Below are positions 1 to 5,379 of a stretch of 17,719 nt of DNA, piece after piece. Source of the stretch: an uncultured Verrucomicrobiae bacterium (GTDB lineage Bacteria; Verrucomicrobiota; Verrucomicrobiia; Palsa-1439); assembly GCA_937927265.1 (NCBI GenBank), contig CALBCO010000131.1, positions 1 to 17,719 on the forward strand, written 5' to 3'. The notes under the pieces are model-generated. The model searched no databases. It worked only from the letters and a program-made list of their open reading frames with translations, and had not been told where the DNA came from. The first letter of the stretch is position 1; the number at the start of each line of letters is the position of its first letter. Position numbers and translations under genes: made by a program.

Positions 1-80
1 CGCTTGGGCAGCAGCGGTTCGATTTTATCCCACAACTCATCCGACACGAGCCAACGCTCGCGCGATGCGATTTTCCCCAT
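1..80 (-). CDS. IS5-type transposase, N-terminal fragment cut by the window edge
   Basis: Only the first 26 codons are in the window; the gene continues past position 1. The peptide begins MGKIASRERWLVSDELWDKI and continues with EPLLPK. This matches the start of IS5-family (DUF4096-type) transposases, where a Ser-Asp-Glu-x-Trp motif precedes an Ile-Glu-Pro-Leu-Leu-Pro motif. The ATG at 80-78 has a very strong Shine-Dalgarno, AAGGAGGT, at 92-85. A promoter and a terminal inverted repeat lie just upstream, so this is the 5' end of an insertion sequence reading leftwards. The catalytic DDE residues would lie outside the window, so activity cannot be judged. Family placement rests on a short peptide plus the inverted repeat. 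Confidence 0.8.
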   Translation of the reverse strand, partial: MGKIASRERWLVSDELWDKIEPLLPK

Positions 81-100
81 AAAGACCTCCTTGTCGGCCC

Positions 101-109
101 ATTATAGCA
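101..109 (-). promoter_or_regulatory. Extended -10 promoter of the IS transposase
   Basis: On the minus strand the sequence reads TGCTATAAT: a consensus TATAAT box preceded by TG one base upstream, which is the extended -10 form. No good -35 hexamer sits at the usual spacing, as expected for extended -10 promoters. Predicted initiation near position 94 would leave a leader of about 14 bases, nearly filled by the Shine-Dalgarno at 92-85. Assignment is by motif only. Confidence 0.55.
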
Positions 110-120
110 TCCTAGACAAG

Positions 121-136
121 GTTTTGGGATAGGCTC
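121..136. mobile_element. Terminal inverted repeat of the IS5-type element (one end only)
   Basis: Read on the minus strand, this is GAGCCTATCCCAAAAC, a form typical of IS5-family terminal repeats that begin with GAGCC and run into an A tract. It lies upstream of the transposase start, where a terminal repeat is expected. The bases just outside it on the plus strand are TAA (137-139), compatible with the 3-bp TNA-type target duplication of some IS5 subgroups. The other end of the element is outside the window, so neither the duplication nor the partner repeat can be confirmed. Confidence 0.65.
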
Positions 137-225
137 TAAGCGGCAAAAACTTGAATCTTGGCCACGTACCGGAGCTGGCCCTCCTCCAGCGGTTGACCAC
201 AACGGTCGCAAATACGCAGGGACAT
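136..225 (-). pseudogene. Small zinc-ribbon protein gene truncated by the IS insertion
   Basis: From the ATG at 225-223 the minus strand reads MSLRICDRCGQPLEEG and then QLRYVAKIQVFAA, followed at once by a TAG stop. Cys-x-x-Cys-Gly at residues 6-10 is one half of a zinc-ribbon or rubredoxin-like metal site. From memory, the RYVxKIxVxAA stretch resembles the start of small conserved proteins of PVC and related bacteria that continue with Tyr-Asp-Pro; no search was run. The stop is formed across the junction: TA comes from the host gene and G from the first base of the IS. The frame was therefore broken by insertion. An AGGA sequence upstream can serve as Shine-Dalgarno. The rest of the gene should lie beyond the far end of the IS, outside the window. 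No function is claimed. Confidence 0.6.
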
Positions 226-267
226 AAATTCATCCTACCGCCCTTGCGCCACGGGTACAATCCCGGC

Positions 268-1239
268 ATGATGCACACCATGAAACGAGGGATGATTCTC
301 GGCGTCGCGCTGGCGCTGGCCGCTCAGGCGGAAGAACCAACCAGCCGCGTCGTCGCCGTGCGCGCCCCCGACCGGCCCGATGTGCCGGCCATGGTCGCGG
401 CCGGGTTGACGGCCTTGACTGGCCACCCGACGGTAGCTGACGCCTGGCGGCGATGGGTGTCGAGCAACGATGTGGTCGGCATCAAAATCAACACGACGGC
501 AGCCCCGTTGCAGGCCACGCGCCACGCGGTGGTGGATGCCTTGGTGGACGGATTAGTCGCCGCTGGCGTGGCGCGGACGAATATCTGGGTGTTCGACCGC
601 GATCCTGACAAACTTCGCGCCGCCGGCTACGACCGTCCCCAAGAAGTGGCCATCATCGGCGCCACCGGCTGGGATGCAGACCAGTTTTACGAAAACCGGC
701 TGGTGGGGCGGTTGATCTGGGGCGATTTGTTGTTTGGCCGCGACGAAAACCTCAGCACCCGGTCGCACCTGCCGCGGTTGGTGACCCGCGCACTCACCAA
801 ACTCATCAACGTGCCGGTTTTGCAAGATCACCAAACGTGGGGCATCGCCGGTTGCCTGCACAATTTCTCCATCGGCTTGGTGGACAATGCGCGCCGCTTT
901 GCCCCCCCTCGCGGACTAGGCGATCCCAGTTGGCTGGAGATTGCTACTCTGCCGCCGCTGCGCGACAAAACCGTGCTGCACGTGCTCGACGCGCTCGTCG
1001 CCGGATATGCGGGCGGTCCGGATTTCAAACCCCGCTATTCGTGGCCTGCCGGCGTGTTGTATTTCAGCCGCGACCCCGTTGCAGTGGACACGCTGGCTCT
1101 GGAATTGTTGGAGGCCAAACGGCGCGAACAACACATCCCGCCTTTGGGCGAGCGCACCGCCTGGCTGCGCGCCGCGCCACGGTGGGGATTGGGCCAGCAC
1201 GACCGTTCCCGAATCGAGTTGATGGAAATTCAGCCGTGA
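268..1239 (+). CDS. Secreted DUF362-domain protein
   Basis: A protein of about 323 residues with an N-terminal Sec-type signal: a Met-Lys-Arg start, then the hydrophobic stretch MILGVALALAAQA, with cleavage likely after AQA. The mature part fits DUF362 (PF04015): VVGIKINTT, followed by a segment beginning ALVDGLVAAGV, then LINVPVLQDHQTWGIAGCLHN and a late SRDPVAVDTLALELL segment. The family's biochemical role is poorly defined; members are often exported and sometimes linked to metal or Fe-S centres. The frame is open back to a TTG at 151, but that would add about 40 residues before the signal peptide and would run antisense through the truncated zinc-ribbon gene. A start at 268, 271 or 280 is preferred, although none has a clear Shine-Dalgarno. 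The stop is 3 bp from the convergent DJ-1-like gene. Confidence 0.75.
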   Translation: MMHTMKRGMILGVALALAAQAEEPTSRVVAVRAPDRPDVPAMVAAGLTALTGHPTVADAWRRWVSSNDVVGIKINTTAAPLQATRHAVVDALVDGLVAAGVARTNIWVFDRDPDKLRAAGYDRPQEVAIIGATGWDADQFYENRLVGRLIWGDLLFGRDENLSTRSHLPRLVTRALTKLINVPVLQDHQTWGIAGCLHNFSIGLVDNARRFAPPRGLGDPSWLEIATLPPLRDKTVLHVLDALVAGYAGGPDFKPRYSWPAGVLYFSRDPVAVDTLALELLEAKRREQHIPPLGERTAWLRAAPRWGLGQHDRSRIELMEIQP

Positions 1240-1242
1240 CTG

Positions 1243-1797
1243 TTACCAACGCGCCAAAACGCCGCGATTGACTTCGGCGGCTTTTTCCGGGCCGCAGAGA
1301 AATTCCACAAGCTTGAAGGCAAACTCCATCGCAGTGCCGGCCGCTTGACTTGTGATCACATCGCCGTCCACAACCACCCGGTTCTCGACAACCGATTGGG
1401 CGGCGGCGGCCACTTCGGCGCGGACGCTGGGATGGCTCGTGGCAGTCCGGTCGCGGAGGATACCGCAATCGGCCAGCACGGTCGGCGCGGCGCAGATGGC
1501 GGCGATGGGCCGGCGACGTTGCCGGTGAGAGGCGATCATCTCCCGGAGACGGGGATCCTTGCGCAGATGGGTCGTTCCCGGCATCCCACCCGGCAAGACA
1601 ATCAGGTCAAAATCCTCACTCTGAACGTCTGCGAGCAAGACATCCGGTACGTGTTTGGTTTGGCGTGAGGCTTCGATGACACCGGGTTGAGTACCGGCAG
1701 TGACGACTTTGACTCCGGCGCGGCGGAGAATATCAATGACGGTAATCGCTTCGATCTCCTCAAAGCCGGGCGCGAGCGGAACCAACACCTTCTTCAT
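1243..1797 (-). CDS. DJ-1/PfpI-family protein (YajL-like)
   Basis: A 184-residue protein covering the whole single-domain DJ-1/PfpI fold. The conserved acidic residues are at GFEEIE (11-16), the LPGGMPG loop at 68-74, the nucleophile-elbow cysteine in AAICAAP at Cys102, and a histidine in ATSHPS at His122. This is the Glu/Cys/His arrangement of the DJ-1/YajL/ThiJ branch. Relatives are linked to oxidative-stress resistance and glyoxalase or deglycase-like chemistry; the exact activity here is inferred only at family level. The ATG overlaps the stop of the upstream small exported protein by 4 bp (ATGA, 1797-1794), so translation is probably coupled. A longer reading with 13 extra N-terminal residues is less likely because it would run into the upstream gene. 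Confidence 0.88.
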   Translation of the reverse strand: MKKVLVPLAPGFEEIEAITVIDILRRAGVKVVTAGTQPGVIEASRQTKHVPDVLLADVQSEDFDLIVLPGGMPGTTHLRKDPRLREMIASHRQRRRPIAAICAAPTVLADCGILRDRTATSHPSVRAEVAAAAQSVVENRVVVDGDVITSQAAGTAMEFAFKLVEFLCGPEKAAEVNRGVLARW

Positions 1798-2108
1798 GGT
1801 TCGTCCTCGGCAGGCGGCAGGATCGCGATCTTGCAATGGGTCGCCACGACGCGGCCGGTCGCGTCCAGCCGGAAACGGATGGCGAGGACTTCGCCAGTGG
1901 CCAGTTGGCTGGGCGTGAGTTTCTGCTGTCCGCGGTAGAAATAGGTGCGGTCGGTGTAGCTGAACTCGCGCGGGCCGGTGGAGTGCTGCAAGACAATCAG
2001 CCGACGTTGGGGGTCAATCTTTTCGAGCGGCCCGCGGGCAAAGGGCAGGGTGGCGCCGAGGCCGAGGCCGGCTAGGAGCAGCCAACCCGTTGCCCACGCG
2101 CGCCACAT
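1794..2108 (-). CDS. Small exported hypothetical protein
   Basis: A 104-residue protein with an N-terminal hydrophobic segment (about residues 3-22, WRAWATGWLLLAGLGLGATL) that acts as a signal peptide or membrane anchor. The rest is a small, probably beta-rich domain containing DRTYFYRGQQKLTPSQLATG and a VLAIRF strand. No named family was recognised. It starts 3 bp after the stop of the FHA gene and overlaps the DJ-1-like gene by 4 bp, so the three are almost certainly co-transcribed and probably translationally coupled. The tight linkage supports it being a real gene despite its size. The wording of the domain recalls small OB-like or DUF5666-type exported proteins, but this is a guess. Confidence 0.7.
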   Translation of the reverse strand: MWRAWATGWLLLAGLGLGATLPFARGPLEKIDPQRRLIVLQHSTGPREFSYTDRTYFYRGQQKLTPSQLATGEVLAIRFRLDATGRVVATHCKIAILPPAEDEP

Positions 2109-2111
2109 GGA

Positions 2112-2516
2112 TCACCGTGTTGGCGGTTTGGCCGCCAACGTATCGCCACGGCCCGGGACGGGGCCGGTGCTGAGCCGCGGGCCGGACGGCGGGGCAGGGA
2201 CTTGGCGCAATTCGGCGTTGCCGGTTTCCGCGATCAACTCAAAGACCAGCGTGGTGTTGCCGACTTGAATTTTATCGCCGGTGGCCAAGGTGCACTCGAA
2301 TACACGCGCACCGTTGCGATAGGTGCCGTTGGTCGAACCGAGGTCTTTCAACGTGAACTGGTTGCCGGTGCAACTGATGCCGCAGTGCACGCGCGAGATA
2401 AACGAGTCCCGCACCGAAATGTCAGATTCGGGCAACCGGCCGATGACGAGGGGTTTGTTGCCAAATTCGAGAACGCGACTGCTGCCATCAGGCCGTTTAT
2501 GGGTGAGCGTTGGCAT
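2112..2516 (-). CDS. FHA-domain protein
   Basis: A 134-residue protein that is mostly one forkhead-associated domain, a phosphothreonine-peptide binding module. The family hallmarks are visible: a Gly-Arg pair at 26-27 (VIGRLPESD), SRVH at 41-44, and DLGSTNGTYRNG with Asn63-Gly64-Thr65. After about residue 100 there is a short Pro/Gly-rich tail with no fold apparent. There is no signal peptide, so it should be cytoplasmic. The start at 2516 is chosen because the domain begins directly after it; the open frame extends another 67 codons upstream, but that stretch runs antisense through the TPR gene and is low-complexity. Partner kinases are not in the window. It probably heads the FHA / small exported / DJ-1 set or continues the TPR transcript. 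Confidence 0.85.
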   Translation of the reverse strand: MPTLTHKRPDGSSRVLEFGNKPLVIGRLPESDISVRDSFISRVHCGISCTGNQFTLKDLGSTNGTYRNGARVFECTLATGDKIQVGNTTLVFELIAETGNAELRQVPAPPSGPRLSTGPVPGRGDTLAAKPPTR

Positions 2517-2578
2517 AATCTTTTCCCGCTTGCACCCATACCCGAATCGGCTGCGGTTGTCCAACCAGAAAAAAAGTA

Positions 2579-3286
2579 TCAGGGCTGCGCTACGGCCGGC
2601 GCCGGCGGTGTCAAGGGGCCGCTCTCGGCCGGTGTGTTGGTGGCCGCCGGGGCCGGCGGTTCGGGCGGCAACTCGCGCCCGAGCACCACCCACCGCGTGT
2701 ACGCTTCTGACTCCCACGGCGTGCCTTGCGCGGCCGCGAGGGTTTCTTCGTACAACTGGCGGGCTTCCCGCAACTGTCCGAGCAGTTCTGCACAGCGTGC
2801 TGCACCAAGCCGTGCTGCCGTCCGGGCATAATTGTTACCGTGCTCGCCGGCGAGGCGCAGATATTGATCTTTCGCCGCCGCGTAATTCCCCTGTGCCTCC
2901 AGCACTGTCGCCTGTCCCAGCAACGCAGTCGGAGCGAACGGATGCCGGGGGTATTGCTGGAGAAACTGGTCATACACTCGTAGTGCCTCGCCGTACTGCG
3001 TGTTGCGGAACAAGACTTCGGCCTGCCTCAATAACGCCTGCGCCCCGATTTCCTTGCCGGCGTATTCCTGCGCCAGCAGTTCGAGTGCGCCCGCATCCTG
3101 CGCCGTGGCCAGCCGTGTGGCGGCGGCTTCCGCTTGACGGGCTGCGTGGCGTTGCCAGAAAAACGCGCCGCCTCCCAGCGCAATCAAGACCAGCAGGCCG
3201 GTCATGATCTTCTGGCCATGCTGCTCCCAAAACACCTCAAAGTTAAATTGATCGACAATCCGTGGTTCGCTGCTGGTCGGTGTCAT
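2579..3286 (-). CDS. Membrane-anchored tetratricopeptide-repeat protein (YfgM-like)
   Basis: A 235-residue protein with a short N-terminal cytoplasmic segment, one transmembrane helix at about 28-44 (IMTGLLVLIALGGGAFFW), then helical TPR-like repeats between about 50 and 190. Typical TPR spacing is seen in AEVLFRNTQYGEALRVYDQFL and in QGNYAAAKDQYLRLA. The last 30 residues are rich in Pro and Ala and probably disordered. The layout matches the YfgM / TPR_21 family, periplasm-facing proteins that associate with the Sec translocon and periplasmic chaperones; function is inferred from layout alone. The ATG at 3286 has no clear Shine-Dalgarno. The FHA gene follows after 62 bp and may share the transcript. 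Confidence 0.75.
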   Translation of the reverse strand: MTPTSSEPRIVDQFNFEVFWEQHGQKIMTGLLVLIALGGGAFFWQRHAARQAEAAATRLATAQDAGALELLAQEYAGKEIGAQALLRQAEVLFRNTQYGEALRVYDQFLQQYPRHPFAPTALLGQATVLEAQGNYAAAKDQYLRLAGEHGNNYARTAARLGAARCAELLGQLREARQLYEETLAAAQGTPWESEAYTRWVVLGRELPPEPPAPAATNTPAESGPLTPPAPAVAQP

Positions 3287-3565
3287 AGTGGGCGGATTGT
3301 TGACAAATCAGGCGAAAAGGCAAGTGCGAAACCGGAACCCCAAGCGCCCCCCTCAATCCTGAATCATGAGCGCGGCGCTGAAAGTTTCACTTTTGGGTGA
3401 ACGGTTTCTCAGCGGGCCGAGCATCATCAGAGATGAGTTACACGACTTTTTTCTCCATGACGCCGGAGATCGAATCGAACAGCAAACTCTTCCATTTCCC
3501 CTGCATCCGGACGATGAGCGGCATGATTGCCGACCCCACGCTTTCCGTCAGACGTGGACGGCGGT

Positions 3566-3583
3566 ACAGACATTCTTGTCTGT
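3566..3583. repeat. 18-bp palindrome with 4-base loop
   Basis: ACAGACA at 3566-3572 and TGTCTGT at 3577-3583 form a perfect 7-bp stem around TTCT. No T tract follows on either strand, so a simple intrinsic terminator is unlikely. It may be a member of a dispersed palindrome family or a protein-binding site; nothing in the window repeats it. Confidence 0.5.
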
Positions 3584-3635
3584 GCCCCGACCCGCGTGAG
3601 TCCCCCCGGTGATCATCGTCTCGGAAGTGGACCGA

Positions 3636-3746
3636 CGGGAAAGCGGTGCTGTCGCACCGCACTCCAAGACGCTCCTGCGTAAGTTCGAGCACCAGGGTTG
3701 AACCCCATGGTTTCGGAGTGCGCCGCATCAGCGGCGCTTTGGATGG
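3636..3746. repeat. Pair of REP-like hairpin elements in opposite orientation
   Basis: The first element (about 3636-3670) contains the perfect hairpin GCGGTGC-TGTC-GCACCGC at 3643-3660, followed by ACTCCAA. The second (about 3709-3746) contains GCGCCGC-ATCA-GCGGCGC at 3720-3737, preceded by GGAGTG and followed by TTTGGA. The reverse complement of the first aligns with the second: both read (T)GGAGTGCG, hairpin, CGCTTT. They are therefore two diverged copies of one element facing each other about 60 bp apart, the arrangement seen in REP/BIME elements mobilised by RAYT (TnpA-REP) transposases. No RAYT gene is in the window. Confidence 0.6.
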
Positions 3747-4039
3747 CGGTGGGTGGCAGGCGTGAGGCGAGTCCAAAGACCAATGCCCCCCTCCATTCAG
3801 GTCCTCCTCGTGCTCATGATTCAGGCCCTCAATCGTTTCGAGCAAATGTAACTTGAGAGAGCTGCCCTCTGGAGGACTTAGATCGAAGTCTGTTCTGCTA
3901 CCTTTAAACAATTCACCAAAAAATCACCGCGCCAAGCGTGATCGTAATGATTGAGGTGTATGAGCCGCCGAAAAACGGGTCACACCGTTGCGACCAATAC
4001 TCCGCCGCGGCCGGTTGACTGGCACGGCAACACAACCAG

Positions 4040-4078
4040 CAGGCGAGAGTCTCAGGGCTCGTGCCCTACCCCCGCCTG
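4040..4078. terminator. Nested hairpin just beyond the end of pgk, possible terminator
   Basis: CAGGCG (4040-4045) pairs with CGCCTG (4073-4078), and inside it AGGGC (4054-4058) pairs with GCCCT (4063-4067) around a TCGT loop. It begins 19 bp after the pgk stop in the direction of transcription. No T run follows on the minus strand, so it is either a weak terminator or RNA-stabilising structure, or another REP-like repeat. Confidence 0.35.
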
Positions 4079-4097
4079 TCAACGCAAACCCGCGCGG

Positions 4098-5297
4098 CTA
4101 CTTGTTGCTCAACGCGGCAACACCGGGCAATTCGCGTCCTTCCAAGAATTCCAGCGACGCGCCGCCACCGGTGCTGACGAACGTGACTTGTTTGTCCACA
4201 CCGGCTTTCTTTACGGCTTTGGCACTATCGCCACCGCCAATGATTGAGGTGGCGCCTTTATTACCGGCCACAGCCTTCGCGACTTCGAAGGTGCCCTTAG
4301 AAAACTCCGGGATCTCAAAGATGCCCATCGGACCGTTCCAGACGATAGTCTTGGCCGCGACAATCTCTTGGTTGTAGGCCGCAATGGTCTTCGGGCCGAT
4401 GTCCACGCCGCACCAGCCGTCTTCGAGGCTCGGACCATCGGTAATCCGCGTGGTCGCTCCGGCTTCGGGCTTGGTGGCCTGCACGTGATCCACGGGCAAC
4501 AGAAACTTTTTGCCCTTGGCTTTGGCCAACAAGTTCTTCGCCAGATCCAGTTTGTCGTTTTCAACGAGGGAGTTCCCCACCCCGTATCCTTGCGACTTGA
4601 GAAAAGTGTAGGCCATTGCGCCGCCGATGAGGATGGCGTCGGCCTGCGTCAACAGGTTTTCGATGACCGCAATTTTGTCGGAGACTTTCGCGCCGCCGAG
4701 GATACAGAGGAACGGCCGGGGGGGATTGCTCAATGCGCCGCCCAGATATTTCAATTCCTTCTCCATGAGGAATCCGGCCGCGCATTGGCTGCCGCGTTTC
4801 TTCAGAATCTCCGGCACGCCGGCCGTGGAAGCGTGCGCGCGATGCGCGGTGCCAAAGGCGTCGTTGACGTACACATCGGCGTTTTTCGCCAACTGCGCTG
4901 CAAACACGGCATCGTTTTTCTCTTCTTCGGCATAGAAGCGCAGGTTTTCCAGTAACAGGATTTGGCCAGGCTGCATGGCGGCCACCATCGCGTCCACTTT
5001 GTCGCCGATGCAGTCATCCGCAAAATTCACAGTGCCGCCGATCAACTCAGCCAATCTTGCCGCGCAAGGCCGGAGGCTTTGTCTCGGATCGCGTTTGCCT
5101 TTCGGCCGCCCGAGATGCGCCGCGAGGATGATCTTCGCGCCGCTTTTGACGAGGTGGTCAATCGTCGGCAAGGTTGCCTTGATGCGTTTGTCGTCGCTGA
5201 TGTTGCCGGCTTCGTCGAGCGGCACGTTGTAGTCCACGCGGACAAACACGCGTTGGCCGCGCAGGTTATGCAGGTCGGTGATGGATAATTTTGCCAT
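4098..5297 (-). CDS. pgk: Phosphoglycerate kinase
   Basis: A 399-residue cytoplasmic enzyme that transfers a phosphate between 1,3-bisphosphoglycerate and ADP in glycolysis, or the reverse in gluconeogenesis. Its length is normal for a bacterial monomeric PGK. Seen in order: the N-domain substrate motif VDYNVP (21-26), a basic-patch motif HLGRPKG (61-67), LLENLRFY, NDAFGTAHRAHAS, then the nucleotide-domain motifs LGGAKVSDKI, NGPMGIFE, GGGDSAK (354-360) and STGGGAS (375-381). No key motif is missing. The ATG at 5297 has a strong GGAGGA Shine-Dalgarno. It is the last gene of era-glgB-pgk, 82 bp after the glgB stop. Other glycolytic genes that often neighbour pgk (gap, tpiA) are absent here. Confidence 0.97.
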   Translation of the reverse strand: MAKLSITDLHNLRGQRVFVRVDYNVPLDEAGNISDDKRIKATLPTIDHLVKSGAKIILAAHLGRPKGKRDPRQSLRPCAARLAELIGGTVNFADDCIGDKVDAMVAAMQPGQILLLENLRFYAEEEKNDAVFAAQLAKNADVYVNDAFGTAHRAHASTAGVPEILKKRGSQCAAGFLMEKELKYLGGALSNPPRPFLCILGGAKVSDKIAVIENLLTQADAILIGGAMAYTFLKSQGYGVGNSLVENDKLDLAKNLLAKAKGKKFLLPVDHVQATKPEAGATTRITDGPSLEDGWCGVDIGPKTIAAYNQEIVAAKTIVWNGPMGIFEIPEFSKGTFEVAKAVAGNKGATSIIGGGDSAKAVKKAGVDKQVTFVSTGGGASLEFLEGRELPGVAALSNK

Positions 5298-5379
5298 GAT
5301 GTTTTTCCTCCGGGGTGCAACAGAATACGCGGAGCGTAGCGAAACGCGCCGCTGAGTCAAACGGAAAAAGCAAAAGGCA

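Larger units (their letters stand above)
3358..3825. repeat. 14-bp perfect inverted repeat bracketing the intergenic repeats
   Basis: CCTGAATCATGAGC at 3358-3371 is exactly repeated in inverse orientation at 3812-3825. The match does not extend clearly beyond 14 bp. The 440-bp interior contains the palindrome and both REP-like hairpins. It could be the relic ends of a small non-autonomous element or two copies of another dispersed motif. No transposase is inside. Confidence 0.4.
3287..4097. other. Gene-poor, repeat-rich intergenic region
   Basis: No convincing gene lies in these 811 bp between the TPR gene and pgk. A 157-codon open frame on the minus strand (3438-3911) runs straight through several hairpins and has no recognisable domain, so it is not called. 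The region holds a 14-bp inverted repeat (3358-3371 with 3812-3825), an 18-bp palindrome at 3566-3583, two inverted copies of a REP-like element, and a hairpin beyond the end of pgk. The composition suggests a landing zone for dispersed repeats. Confidence 0.6.

Noticed and set aside
151..267. Upstream TTG start for the DUF362 gene
   Set aside because: It would place about 40 residues before a good signal peptide and run antisense through the truncated zinc-ribbon gene; there is no Shine-Dalgarno at 151.
3438..3911. 157-codon minus-strand frame in the intergenic region
   Set aside because: It passes through the palindrome and both REP-like hairpins, has no recognisable domain, and looks like an open frame by chance in repeat DNA.
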